Origin: CAZUFB01 sp048173955
GTDB taxonomy: Bacteria > Actinomycetota > Coriobacteriia > Coriobacteriales > UMGS124
Length of the DNA stretch: 64,000 nucleotides
Assembly (NCBI GenBank): GCA_048173955.1
Contig: DBEYOB010000022.1
Span: 8,491-72,490 of the forward strand
Direction of reading: 5' to 3'
A model generated the notes under the pieces. The model saw only the letters and a list, made by a program, of their open reading frames with translations, searched no databases and was not told where the DNA came from. Every line of letters starts with the position of its first letter. The stretch's first letter is position 1. Made by a program: the position numbers and the translations under genes. Positions 1 to 7,752 of this stretch are shown one piece after another.

Positions 1-201
1 CGCCGGCAGAAGGATTTCCTGCTCGTCGCCCAACGCAATCCCGCGATGTCGATCAAGCTCAAGCACTACGCCGAACTCTACGGCGTCGTGTACGCCACCG
101 CCCGAGCCGACCTGCTCGACCTGGTCGAGAAGGGCTACCTCTCCTATCGCAAGGAGGGGCGGGCGTTCGTGTTCTCTGGGGTCGCGGGTCGGTTGGGGTA
201 G
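1..201 (+). CDS. Fic family protein, C-terminal fragment (5' truncated)
   Basis: The window opens inside a reading frame of 66 codons ending in TAG. The peptide contains NPAMSIKLKHYAELYGVVY followed by ATARADLLDLVEKGYLSYR, the winged-helix tail typical of Fic/DUF4172-type proteins, where a conserved TAR-DL-LVEKG-L segment follows the Fic domain. Fic proteins usually transfer AMP to a target hydroxyl, but the catalytic HPFxxGNGR loop would lie upstream of the window, so activity cannot be judged. Family assignment rests on this tail only. Confidence 0.7.
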   Translation, partial: RRQKDFLLVAQRNPAMSIKLKHYAELYGVVYATARADLLDLVEKGYLSYRKEGRAFVFSGVAGRLG

Positions 202-251
202 GACGACGTGCGCCGGTGTACGTTTGGCGCGAGGGGCAAAGGGCGGATACC

Positions 252-989
252 CTACCGCGCCAGCCGGCGGATGTGCTCCAAAAACGGCAGATGCGCGTTG
301 CACAGGTTCACCAGCTTGCCCACGACGAGCGCCGAGATGACCGTACCCAGGCCGAGGCCCTGGATACCGTGGAAGAACACGAGGCTGAGCACGAGGGCAA
401 TCGCCACAAGGGAGAGGTCGAAGCAGATCTTCACCGTGCCGAAGCGTATCTTGCATGCGGCCGCGATGGCGCGCACGGCGCCTTCGCCGGGGACGAGGAT
501 GACGTTGGGTGCCACCTCGATGCTGATGCCGAGCGCGAGCACGACGCAGCCCATCGCCACGCATAGCAGCTGCACCGCGATGGAGGTGGGCTCGAAGAAA
601 CCGAGCAGGCGCGTGCTCACGTCGATGAACTCGCTGAACACGACGTTCACCACAAGCTGCAACAGCTGCACCGGCTGAAAGTCGCGCCTCAACAGGACGA
701 TCTGCAGCGCGATGAACAGCAAGTTCACGATGAACGTCGCCGTGCCGAAGGTCAGCACCGGGAACTGCAGGCTCAGCACGTACGGCGTGCTTGAGATGGG
801 CGAGGTGCCGAGTGCTCCCTTGGTGATGAGCGCGATGCCGAACGAGTTGATGAGCACGCCTGCGACAAACCAGAGGTAGCGGGCCACCAGGTGGTGGGCC
901 GAGTAGCTCGAGGTTTCGACGGGCTTGTCGGACGACGGGTTGCCGGACGGGGCGTTTGCGGGTGTTGTGCTTGCAGGTGCTTCGGTCAT
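252..989 (-). CDS. YczE/YyaS/YitT-like integral membrane protein
   Basis: A 245-residue protein with a short Pro/Ser/Thr-rich cytoplasmic N-terminus followed by about five hydrophobic segments. The stretch NSFGIALITKGALGTSPIS near residue 50 and the later VAPNVILVPGEGAVRAI segment are the hallmarks of the YczE/DUF6198 membrane family, whose transported substrate is unknown. An AAAGGA site lies about 10 nt before the ATG. It lies 120 nt downstream of a MarR-type gene on the same strand, so the two probably form a transcription unit in which the MarR protein controls expression of this putative exporter or permease. The family call is firm; function is not known. Confidence 0.75.
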   Translation of the reverse strand: MTEAPASTTPANAPSGNPSSDKPVETSSYSAHHLVARYLWFVAGVLINSFGIALITKGALGTSPISSTPYVLSLQFPVLTFGTATFIVNLLFIALQIVLLRRDFQPVQLLQLVVNVVFSEFIDVSTRLLGFFEPTSIAVQLLCVAMGCVVLALGISIEVAPNVILVPGEGAVRAIAAACKIRFGTVKICFDLSLVAIALVLSLVFFHGIQGLGLGTVISALVVGKLVNLCNAHLPFLEHIRRLAR

Positions 990-1109
990 AGGTGCTGCAT
1001 CCTTTTGTACTCGTTTCGTTTGTGCGCGCTTCTTCTGTGTGCGCTTGCGTTTGGGCGCTCTTTGCGGTCTGCCTGCCGCCTGCGTCGTCGTCCTGCCTGT
1101 GCTACAGGG

Positions 1110-1610
1110 CTACTGCGGGATGGGGTTGGGACTCCCCGAAGGCGGCATGTCGTCATCTGCTCCTTCGGCTAACCCCGTCGTTACGTCGAGCGCCTCGTCG
1201 TCGAGGCCGACGATATGGCGCAGCGTGCGTATGGTCGCCGCCCGGTCGCTTTCGGGCACGCCCTCGATCGAGCGCGCGTCGATGAGCCGCGCCCCTTCCC
1301 GAATGGCGCGCGCCAGCTCCCATCCCTGCTCGGTGAGGTACACGTGGGCCATGCGAGCGTCTTGCCTGCTCGTCTCGCGGCGGACGAGTCCCTGTTCTTC
1401 GAGTCGCGGCAGCAGAATCGCCATGGTCGACTTGTCGATGATGCATCCCTGGCAAATGTCGCGCGCGGTGCACCCATCGTGCTCTGATAGGTATTCGAGC
1501 ACCTTGGGCTGGCCGGGCTTGAGGCCCAGTCCCGCCGTGAAGCGCACCATGGCGCGGTTCGTGCGGTTGTAGGCCTTGCGTATGAGGACGTGCAGCTCGT
1601 CATCGAGCAC
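1110..1610 (-). CDS. MarR-family transcriptional regulator
   Basis: A winged-helix MarR regulator of 166 residues when started at the GTG at 1610, which has an AAAGGA site 7 nt upstream and places helix 1 (DDELHVLIRKAYNRTNRAM) at the N-terminus, as usual for the family. An in-frame ATG at 1667 would add 19 residues of unrelated sequence and has no ribosome site. The recognition helix region includes IIDKSTMAILLPRLEEQGLV and the wing RRETSRQDARMAHVYLT. MarR proteins are dimeric repressors that usually respond to small phenolic or oxidant ligands. The perfect palindrome at 1658-1675, upstream of the GTG, suggests autoregulation and control of the downstream membrane-protein gene. Confidence 0.85.
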   Translation of the reverse strand: MLDDELHVLIRKAYNRTNRAMVRFTAGLGLKPGQPKVLEYLSEHDGCTARDICQGCIIDKSTMAILLPRLEEQGLVRRETSRQDARMAHVYLTEQGWELARAIREGARLIDARSIEGVPESDRAATIRTLRHIVGLDDEALDVTTGLAEGADDDMPPSGSPNPIPQ

Positions 1611-1657
1611 GGCGGATTCCTTTCCGGCGGAGCCGGGGCGCGGCTTAGGGAGAATAG

Positions 1658-1675
1658 TAGTTTGCATACAAACTA
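1658..1675. promoter_or_regulatory. Perfect 7-bp palindrome, probable MarR operator
   Basis: TAGTTTG-CATA-CAAACTA is a perfect inverted repeat with a 4-bp centre. It lies 48 bp upstream of the preferred GTG start of the MarR gene and overlaps the alternative ATG. Size and AT-rich core fit a MarR dimer site. Binding is inferred from position only. Confidence 0.55.
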
Positions 1676-1873
1676 ATTGACCGCTATAGAGTACGAGTTC
1701 CAAGCGGAGATTGCAAGGGGAGGGGTTTCCAATCCGTGTATGTCGGTCGAATGAGGATGTTAGATTGCCATGGTTGGGGAACTTCGCGATGTCGACAAGC
1801 TGATTGCATATTTCCTGCAATGGTTTGCATAGCGATTTGCCGGTACGGGGAGAGCAATCCAGAAATCACCCGA

Positions 1874-2096
1874 GCACTTGCTAAAAAGTCCTCTTGTTGA
1901 GTAAGCGGAGGGGCGGTTTTCGGGCCGCTGCGACATCAGGCGAAGATGAACCAGGGAACGTGGCTTGGGAAAACCGCTGGTCAGATGGCTATGAACCGGT
2001 TTGAAAAGAGTGCGTGCTACATTTCGGTTGATACACAACCGCCCAAGGGTCTTCAAGCTTGCTCAGTAAGGCCACTTTTTCGCAAGTGCCCCTCTG
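1874..2096. repeat. Pair of outward-facing family-B intergenic repeats
   Basis: A copy of about 33 bp on the minus strand (1874-1906) and one of 40 bp on the plus strand (2057-2096) lie between the MarR and EFR1 genes. The plus copy begins GCTTGCTCAGTAAGGC and contains CTTTTTCGCAAGTGCCC. The two match at about 26 of 33 positions. The plus copy is nearly identical to one at 18972-19011. The remainder of the 1676-2364 gap shows no credible gene. Confidence 0.6.
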
Positions 2097-2364
2097 TTTT
2101 CTGGAAGACAACCCGCAAAGATAGCGCCAAGTCGCGCAACGCTTCCTTTCGAAGGACGGCGCGAAGGGAGTGGTTCGAGAAAAGCGTATTATGGTCCCCA
2201 TGATCCCGTAAAGAACGTCGCGACGTCGGGTGCGGGGGCGGCGGCCATATGGGGAGGCAGTCATGCGGGTGGCGTGCGCTCGGAATCGCCGACTCGGCCG
2301 AACCGCCGCCACGCATTCAAGGACTGCCCTGAAAAGGGCAAGCGCGCAGAGAGGGCGGATGCTC

Positions 2365-3213
2365 ATGATTTTTGCTTTTTCGGGCACTGGCAACAGCAGC
2401 TACGTTGCCCGCCGCATTGCGGAGGTTGCCGGACACCAGGTCCGCTCCATCAACGACGCGCTTGCGGGCAGGGGGCTTGCGGCCATGCCTGCCTCGCCGA
2501 TGGAGCCGCTGGTGTTCGTAGCGCCGACCTATGCCTGGCAGCTGCCCCATGTCGTGCGCGACTGGATTGAGCGCTCCGACTTCGGGGGAAAGGCCAAGAC
2601 CTCTTCCCGCCGGGGCGAAGAACGCGGTCCGAGTTTGGCGAGCAGGGGCCATGGACCCGTGCGTGCGCAGGACGCGGGCAACTGGCGCGACGCCTACTTT
2701 GTCTTGACCTGCGGGGGAGAGATCGGCAACGCACCGGCGTCGATTGCGCGCCTGTGCAGACGCGCTGGCCTTGCGTATCGTGGCTGTGCGCAGATCGTCA
2801 TGCCCGACAACTACATCGTCATGTTCGATCCTCCGACCGAGGAGGAGTCGCGCCGCATCGTTGCCGACGCCGAACCGGCGATTCTCGAGGTTGCTGAGCG
2901 CATCCGCCGGGGCGACGATTTGATTCCGCCTCGCCCCGGGCTGGGCGACATCGTCAAAAGCGGGCCGGTGAACGCCCTGTTCAACGCTGTGTACATCAAG
3001 TCGGTGACGCCGTCGGCGACCGATGCGTGCACGGGTTGCGGCGCGTGCGTCAGGCTGTGTCCGCTCGGGAACATCCGTCTTGAGGCGGGCCGACCCGCAT
3101 GGGGCAAGGCCTGCACGCACTGCATGGCGTGCGTGAGCGGCTGTCCGCAGGGGGCGGTCGAGTGCGGGAAGGGAACGCGGGGGAAGCGCCGGTATCGCTG
3201 CCCAGTTGGGTGA
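2365..3213 (+). CDS. EFR1-family flavodoxin-ferredoxin electron carrier
   Basis: A 282-residue protein started at the ATG of MIFAFSGTGNSSYVA, which has GAGGG 9 nt upstream. The N-terminal flavodoxin-like half carries the FMN phosphate-binding loop FSGTGNS. The C-terminus carries two 4Fe-4S motifs, CTGCGACVRLCP and CTHCMACVSGCP, making a bacterial dicluster ferredoxin. EFR1 proteins are cytoplasmic low-potential electron carriers common in anaerobes; partners are usually undefined. About 30 residues rich in Ser, Arg and Gly (roughly 75-106) interrupt the flavodoxin fold before YFVLTCGGEIGNAP and look like an insertion. The gene stands alone between repeat-bearing intergenic regions. Confidence 0.9.
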   Translation: MIFAFSGTGNSSYVARRIAEVAGHQVRSINDALAGRGLAAMPASPMEPLVFVAPTYAWQLPHVVRDWIERSDFGGKAKTSSRRGEERGPSLASRGHGPVRAQDAGNWRDAYFVLTCGGEIGNAPASIARLCRRAGLAYRGCAQIVMPDNYIVMFDPPTEEESRRIVADAEPAILEVAERIRRGDDLIPPRPGLGDIVKSGPVNALFNAVYIKSVTPSATDACTGCGACVRLCPLGNIRLEAGRPAWGKACTHCMACVSGCPQGAVECGKGTRGKRRYRCPVG

Positions 3214-3277
3214 TGGCGGCGTGATGGGCGGCCGGCGGGCGCCCGTCACGATGGCTGGCGACCGCCGCTGAGACGTC

Positions 3278-3395
3278 TGTGCGGGCTGACGGCTGTCTAA
3301 TTTCTGAAAAACTCTTAAGTCCAACATGCGTTGCCTGCAGTTTTGCCGACCAGCCTTCGGCTTGCTCGAAAGTTAGACACGTGTCAGCCCACATA
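3278..3395. repeat. 118-bp element bounded by inverted repeats (family A, copy 1)
   Basis: The left end TGTGCGGGCTGAC at 3278 and the complement of the right end (TATGTGGGCTGAC, ending at 3395) form imperfect terminal inverted repeats of about 23 bp, both continuing to GTCTAA. The inner left flank ATTTCTGAAAAACTCTTAAG matches the second copy at 28512-28639. No coding capacity is seen. It looks like a small non-autonomous mobile or REP-type element. Confidence 0.6.
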
Positions 3396-3446
3396 GCCGC
3401 AACGACCTGCGCGCAACGGTCCCGCTAGAATATCAACCCACAAAAC

Positions 3447-3497
3447 GTCGGACGAAAGTCACGGTTTGTGGGTCACATTCCGTGACTTTCGTCCGAC
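3447..3497. repeat. Perfect 18-bp inverted repeat with 15-nt loop
   Basis: GTCGGACGAAAGTCACGG at 3447-3464 and its exact complement at 3480-3497 enclose 15 nt. There is no U-run on either side. It sits between the convergent EFR1 and flavoprotein A genes, so it may be a bidirectional hairpin or a protein-binding or mobile-element remnant. Confidence 0.75.
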
Positions 3498-3561
3498 AAC
3501 AGCGCGTCAACGGAGGGCCCGTGTCGCCCGATACGGCCTGGCGCGCAGGTCTGCACGTATC

Positions 3562-3603
3562 CAAACAGGCTGGGGGCGAGTCGACATCGGCCCGCCCCCA
3601 GCC
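3562..3603 (-). terminator. Rho-independent terminator of flavoprotein A gene
   Basis: On the minus strand GGCTGGGGGCG pairs perfectly over 11 bp with CGCCCCCAGCC (3593-3603 and 3568-3578), followed by TGTTTGG. It lies 48 nt beyond the stop codon of the flavoprotein gene. Confidence 0.65.
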
Positions 3604-3650
3604 ATCACGTCCATTCGCCTAGATGTGCCCCTCGGTCACCTGGCGTTATT

Positions 3651-5642
3651 TTAGATCTCTTCGCCCAGGGCGACCTTGGCGGCAAGCCACCCGAACGTAG
3701 CGCTCTTGCCGCCGGCTGCTCCGGCGGTGATGTTGGGATAGGTGTCGCAGAAGTAACGGCCTGCGTCATTGCCCACGCAATACAGGCCGTCGATTACGCT
3801 GCCGTCGGGACGCAGCGCCTGGAGCTTGGTGTTTACCACGATGCCGTCGAACGTGCACAGGATGAGGCCCGAGATGTAGGCGCCGTAGAACGGGGGCTGC
3901 GTGTAGTCCTGCATGCGGAAGGACTCCTTGCCAAAGTCTTCGTCGACGCCCTTGGCGCACAGCTCGTTGTAACGCTCCACGGTGGCGACCAGGTTTTCGA
4001 CAGGCAGTCCGAGCTGCTCGGCGAGCTCCTCGATGGTATCGGCGCATGCGAAGCAGTCGGGGTTGTCGATCATGAACTGACCGCGCTGCTCGGTGGTGTC
4101 TTCCTTCATGTACTCGACCTCGCCGTCCCACAGGGGCATGGGAACGCTGCGGGAGCAGCCGTCGGTGTCGTAGGCGAGGTTGTGCTCGTGGTAGTTGCCG
4201 GGGATGATCTCGACCATCACGCCACCCTTGCCGGCGATGGCGTGCAGGCGGTAGTCGTAGGGGCCGCTCTCGTTGCAGAAGCGCTCGCCGTTGAGGTCCA
4301 CGGTGAGGAAGGGCTGGCTACCCATCCAGAATAGCTTGCTTGCGTCTTCCTCAAGTGCCTTCTGCACGTCGGTGGTGCCGATGGGCAGCGCCGCGCGCTC
4401 GAACAGCATACAGGCCGTCTTGTCGTCCTTGGCTGCCCCTGCCCACAGGCACGCCTTGATGCCGTCGCCCTGGTTGGTGATGGGTGCGCGCTCGCCGGCG
4501 TAGACCTTGGCGGCCTGGGGCTGCAGGGCGCGCATCATCTCGCGGTTGTGGGCATAGCCGCCCGTGGCCATGATGACGCCCTTTTCGGCGTTGATGCGGA
4601 TGTGGTCACCGTCCTCGTTGGTAGCGTACACGCCGAGCACTTTGCCGGTCTCGTCCTGGACGAGTTCGACCATCGAGGTGTTGTAGCGAAACGTGCCGCC
4701 GTTCTCTTCGACGTAGGCCTCCACGACCTGGGCGGGGTCGAGGCCGAGATCCTTGTCGGCGAGCACCTCGTTGCACTCGATGAAGCCGGTGTAGCGCGCC
4801 TCCTCATGGTTGGCGTAGTTCATGAGGTGCGGGCGCAGTCCGGCCTGCTTGCACAGGTCGTCGTAGAAGTCGAAGATGGCGCCGCTCTTGTCGTACCACA
4901 GGTGGACGAGCTTGGGGTCGTTCCAGTAGTTGGAGTAGCGGCCGAAATCCTCGGTGATCTCGTTGCGGTCGATGGCGATGCCGGCGCTCTGCTGAAGTTT
5001 CGTGTTGATGGCGCCCATCTGGTAGCGGATGCCCAGGCCCACGGCGGCCTTGTCGATGATGAGCGGGCTCGCGCCGGACTGGACGGCGCTCATGGCGGCA
5101 AAGTGACCCGCGGTGCCCGAGCCCACGATGAGCAGCTCGCAGTCGACGACCTCGACGCAGTCCTCGTCGGTGATGACGGGCTTCTCGCCGAGCCAGGAGG
5201 GAACCTCGGGAGAGGCGGTGCCGGGGGTCGCAGAGGCGTCCTCGACGGGCGCCGCGGCGCCGGTCGAGGCCTGCTCGAGCGCTGAGGCCATGGCTTTCTT
5301 GGCGGCGCCCGAGGTGATGGTGGCGCCGCTCACGCCCTCGATGTCGTCGGAGCCTGCGGCGAGCAGCTGGGCCTGCAGCTCGTCCTGGGCTGCGGCGCCG
5401 ATCTCGGCGGTCTCGCCCGAGGTGTCAACGACGATGTCGGAGATGACGCCGGAGTCGTCGACGGTGATCGTCACGGTCACGGCGCTCTCGAGACCGTCGG
5501 CCGAGCCGGTATAGGTGCCGGGGACCAGTGCCCCGGCGGCCTCGTCGGCAAACGCGTGGGTTCCGGCGGCGGCCATCAGGCCGGTGGCGGCCAGGGCTGC
5601 TCCGGCTCCCGCGATGAAGCTTCTGCGCGATACGTTCTCCAT
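3651..5642 (-). CDS. Tat-exported FAD flavoprotein with N-terminal FMN_bind domain (flavoprotein A)
   Basis: A 663-residue protein beginning at the ATG with AAAGGAG 8 nt upstream. The Tat signal SRRSFIAGAG and an AFA cleavage site near residue 32 indicate export. Residues 40-125 form an FMN_bind domain with the ApbE-type flavinylation site S105-G-A-T108. An FAD_binding_2 reductase domain follows, with GSGTAG at 174-179. This order matches FMN-dependent fumarate and urocanate reductase-like enzymes that reduce enoate-type acceptors outside the membrane. The C-terminal GLYCVGNDAGRY-CDTYPNITAG lacks the fumarate reductase NRLGGN arginine motif, so the substrate is probably not fumarate. It is divergent from LuxR-1, its likely regulator. 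Substrate unknown. Confidence 0.9.
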   Translation of the reverse strand: MENVSRRSFIAGAGAALAATGLMAAAGTHAFADEAAGALVPGTYTGSADGLESAVTVTITVDDSGVISDIVVDTSGETAEIGAAAQDELQAQLLAAGSDDIEGVSGATITSGAAKKAMASALEQASTGAAAPVEDASATPGTASPEVPSWLGEKPVITDEDCVEVVDCELLIVGSGTAGHFAAMSAVQSGASPLIIDKAAVGLGIRYQMGAINTKLQQSAGIAIDRNEITEDFGRYSNYWNDPKLVHLWYDKSGAIFDFYDDLCKQAGLRPHLMNYANHEEARYTGFIECNEVLADKDLGLDPAQVVEAYVEENGGTFRYNTSMVELVQDETGKVLGVYATNEDGDHIRINAEKGVIMATGGYAHNREMMRALQPQAAKVYAGERAPITNQGDGIKACLWAGAAKDDKTACMLFERAALPIGTTDVQKALEEDASKLFWMGSQPFLTVDLNGERFCNESGPYDYRLHAIAGKGGVMVEIIPGNYHEHNLAYDTDGCSRSVPMPLWDGEVEYMKEDTTEQRGQFMIDNPDCFACADTIEELAEQLGLPVENLVATVERYNELCAKGVDEDFGKESFRMQDYTQPPFYGAYISGLILCTFDGIVVNTKLQALRPDGSVIDGLYCVGNDAGRYFCDTYPNITAGAAGGKSATFGWLAAKVALGEEI

Positions 5643-5857
5643 GACGTGCTCCTTTCTATCGGAACGTTCGGTCCCTGCGTGACGGACACCACGATGCGCC
5701 GCGAAGGCCGTAGACGAAAGGCGGAGCGAGGGGTGAAACCGTAGATGCATGCCGGCGTCTGGGGGGTGTGACAAACCTCACCCCGTCTGCGAGCTGCATG
5801 CGCAAGGGCGTTTGCCCCATAATGGGGCGCGGACGCGTGCGAAGCGTTTCGAGGAAG

Positions 5858-7378
5858 ATGGGGGTTGAGATGGGGGAGCAGCTCAGGGAAGGCCCTGGCG
5901 GTATGGTGGGCGGGGCGGGGGGCGAGGGCCTGTTCCGCCGTGTTTGCGGACCGTATGTCCCCGCCCTGTTCGGCCTCTGCTTCGCCCTGGCGTTTCCCAT
6001 CCTGTTCATGGGGCGCACCGCTCTGGGTGCCCGCTCTCTCGGCTCGGCATCGATATACGTGTTTTACACCGTATCGATCGCGGTGCACGTCTGCGTTGCC
6101 GTTCGTTCGCGAAGGGGCTTTTCCTTTGCGGGGCGCATGCCGCTCCTCGCTGTGGCGACCGCGGCGTGCGTCACGGGGGCGGTTCTGGTCATGCTGTCCA
6201 TAGGCCTGCCGGGCAGGGTTGCTGCCGGCGTGCTTTTCCTTGTTGGCACGCCGCTTGCCTCCGCGGGCATCAGCCTGCTTATGCTCGCCTGGTACGAGCA
6301 GCTTGCCCGCTTGAGTATCGACTACGCGATGCTCTACTACATTGCGGCCGCGCTCGTTGCCGGGCTGCTGCGCCTTGTCCAGTTCTTTGCCCCTCTTGTC
6401 TCGGGGGCGGCCGGCGTCGTTGCGGACGCCTGCATATGCTGCCTGCCCGCCTTTGCCTTCGCCTGTTTCGCCGTCGGCTCGCGCAAGGTGGCCGGCCTGC
6501 CCTATGCGGCCGGCGAGCAGGTGAGTCCTCGTTGGGAGTTTCCCCAGCAGCCGGTGCTGCTCCTGGTCGTCTTCTACCTGGCTGCCAAGTTCTCGCTCAA
6601 CCTGATCAGCGAGGACGACAAAGGCTACAGCGCCGTGGCCAATATCGCGTGTTACGGAATTCTGCTCGCCGTCGTTGTCATGGGGTTCAAGCGGTTCCCC
6701 TATCGGGCTATTCGCTATGCCGTGCTGCCACTTATGCTGGCTGGCATGCTGTGCCAGCTCAACGGTCCCGGCATGGCGGTGGCGGGTGCGGTGGCCACGC
6801 GTGCGGCGCAGGAGTTGCTGCTGGCGTTTGTGGTGTCGCTTCTGTTCGACCTGTCGTATCGACGTGGTGTCAATGCTCTGTGGGTCTTTGGTCTCACCCT
6901 GGCTTGTGGCAATGCGGGCACCTTGGCCGCCAATCTTTTGACGGTGGAACTTGCCGGGTGGCTTGCCGCCGAGGGCGCGACGCGTCTGGCGGTGTCCGTG
7001 CTCATCGTGGTGGTGACGGTGGCGTTCATGGCGCTTGCCTCGGAGCGCAACCTTGCAGGCACCTGGGGTATCAAACCGTCCGATGCCCCGAAGGGGAATG
7101 CGCACTCTCCGAGCCTTGCCGAGCTTTGCTCGCGCGCGGCACGTCTCTACGACTTGACCCGCCGTGAGGAGGACGTGCTGCTCATGCGTCTTGAGGGAGC
7201 CTCGCTCAAAGAGGTGGAGGAGCGGCTTTGCATTGCGCATAACACGGTGAAGAGCCATGTGCGCCACATCTATGCCAAGCTTGGGGTGACGGGCGTCGAG
7301 GAGGCACGCGCGGTGGTCGAGGGACGCGAACACAAAACCGAGGTGGCTGACACTAAGTCGACATGCCGTACAGGATGA
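5858..7378 (+). CDS. LuxR-family regulator with multi-pass membrane domain (LuxR-1)
   Basis: About 506 residues; the start is uncertain among closely spaced ATGs at 5858 and 5870. Roughly twelve hydrophobic segments fill residues 30-410, then a linker leads to a C-terminal LuxR/GerE helix-turn-helix (YDLTRREEDVLLMRLEGAS through NTVKSHVRHIYAKLGV). There is no receiver or autoinducer domain, so it is a one-component membrane-tethered regulator of the Coriobacteriia type, sensing an unknown signal. It is transcribed divergently from flavoprotein A across about 215 bp, which makes that gene its likely target. GVNALWVFG in a late helix and TWGIKP in the linker recur in LuxR-2, showing the two are close paralogues. 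Confidence 0.88.
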   Translation: MGVEMGEQLREGPGGMVGGAGGEGLFRRVCGPYVPALFGLCFALAFPILFMGRTALGARSLGSASIYVFYTVSIAVHVCVAVRSRRGFSFAGRMPLLAVATAACVTGAVLVMLSIGLPGRVAAGVLFLVGTPLASAGISLLMLAWYEQLARLSIDYAMLYYIAAALVAGLLRLVQFFAPLVSGAAGVVADACICCLPAFAFACFAVGSRKVAGLPYAAGEQVSPRWEFPQQPVLLLVVFYLAAKFSLNLISEDDKGYSAVANIACYGILLAVVVMGFKRFPYRAIRYAVLPLMLAGMLCQLNGPGMAVAGAVATRAAQELLLAFVVSLLFDLSYRRGVNALWVFGLTLACGNAGTLAANLLTVELAGWLAAEGATRLAVSVLIVVVTVAFMALASERNLAGTWGIKPSDAPKGNAHSPSLAELCSRAARLYDLTRREEDVLLMRLEGASLKEVEERLCIAHNTVKSHVRHIYAKLGVTGVEEARAVVEGREHKTEVADTKSTCRTG

Positions 7379-7752
7379 TCGGCTCCCCGTCAGCCCGTTA
7401 AATGGCCGTTTGGCTGCCAATTGCACGTTGCCGAAGAATTACCGGTGGTCAAACTTTGCCGCACGAATGACCGGCATTTTCCGTGGATGCGCATTCGACC
7501 GAAAGCCGACCGCCTCTCGCGCTTCCGCGTTTCTGCGCACCCCGCGCCGCCGTGTGCGTCCTGCCAGTTTGTCCCTGAAAACCGCGCGGTTTTGGGGAAT
7601 CGCCCGGACGCGCCGTCTGCCGGCGCTATGGTGACGCTCGCGGTACGCATCGGGCCCGCACGATTCTTGCAACCGTACGGGCCCGACAGCGGGGGCGGCC
7701 CGGGACTTCCGGCCCCGCCTCTCCGCCTTTCGCTTTGCGCCTGCGGCGCCTC
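7379..7752. other. Intergenic gap between convergent LuxR-1 and OYE-type genes
   Basis: No credible gene, RNA or repeat is seen in these 374 bp. The only clear structure is a 13-bp GC-rich hairpin at 7650-7686, listed separately. Confidence 0.6.
7650..7686 (-). terminator. GC-rich hairpin downstream of OYE-type gene
   Basis: TCGGGCCCGCACG (7650-7662) pairs with CGTACGGGCCCGA (7674-7686) with one wobble, around an 11-nt loop. No U-run follows on the minus strand, so it is only a possible terminator or 3'-end stabiliser. Confidence 0.4.

Noticed and set aside
1946..2203. Possible 85-codon gene upstream of EFR1
   Set aside because: It overlaps the family-B repeat, lacks a ribosome site, and its sequence shows no domain or plausible composition.
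3651..5642. Annotation as fumarate reductase
   Set aside because: The fold is right but the NRLGGN arginine motif is absent, so a specific fumarate assignment is not supported.
5576..7426. Open frame of 616 codons on the minus strand
   Set aside because: Antisense to LuxR-1; composition is low-complexity basic. LuxR-1 has a clear HTH and membrane helices.
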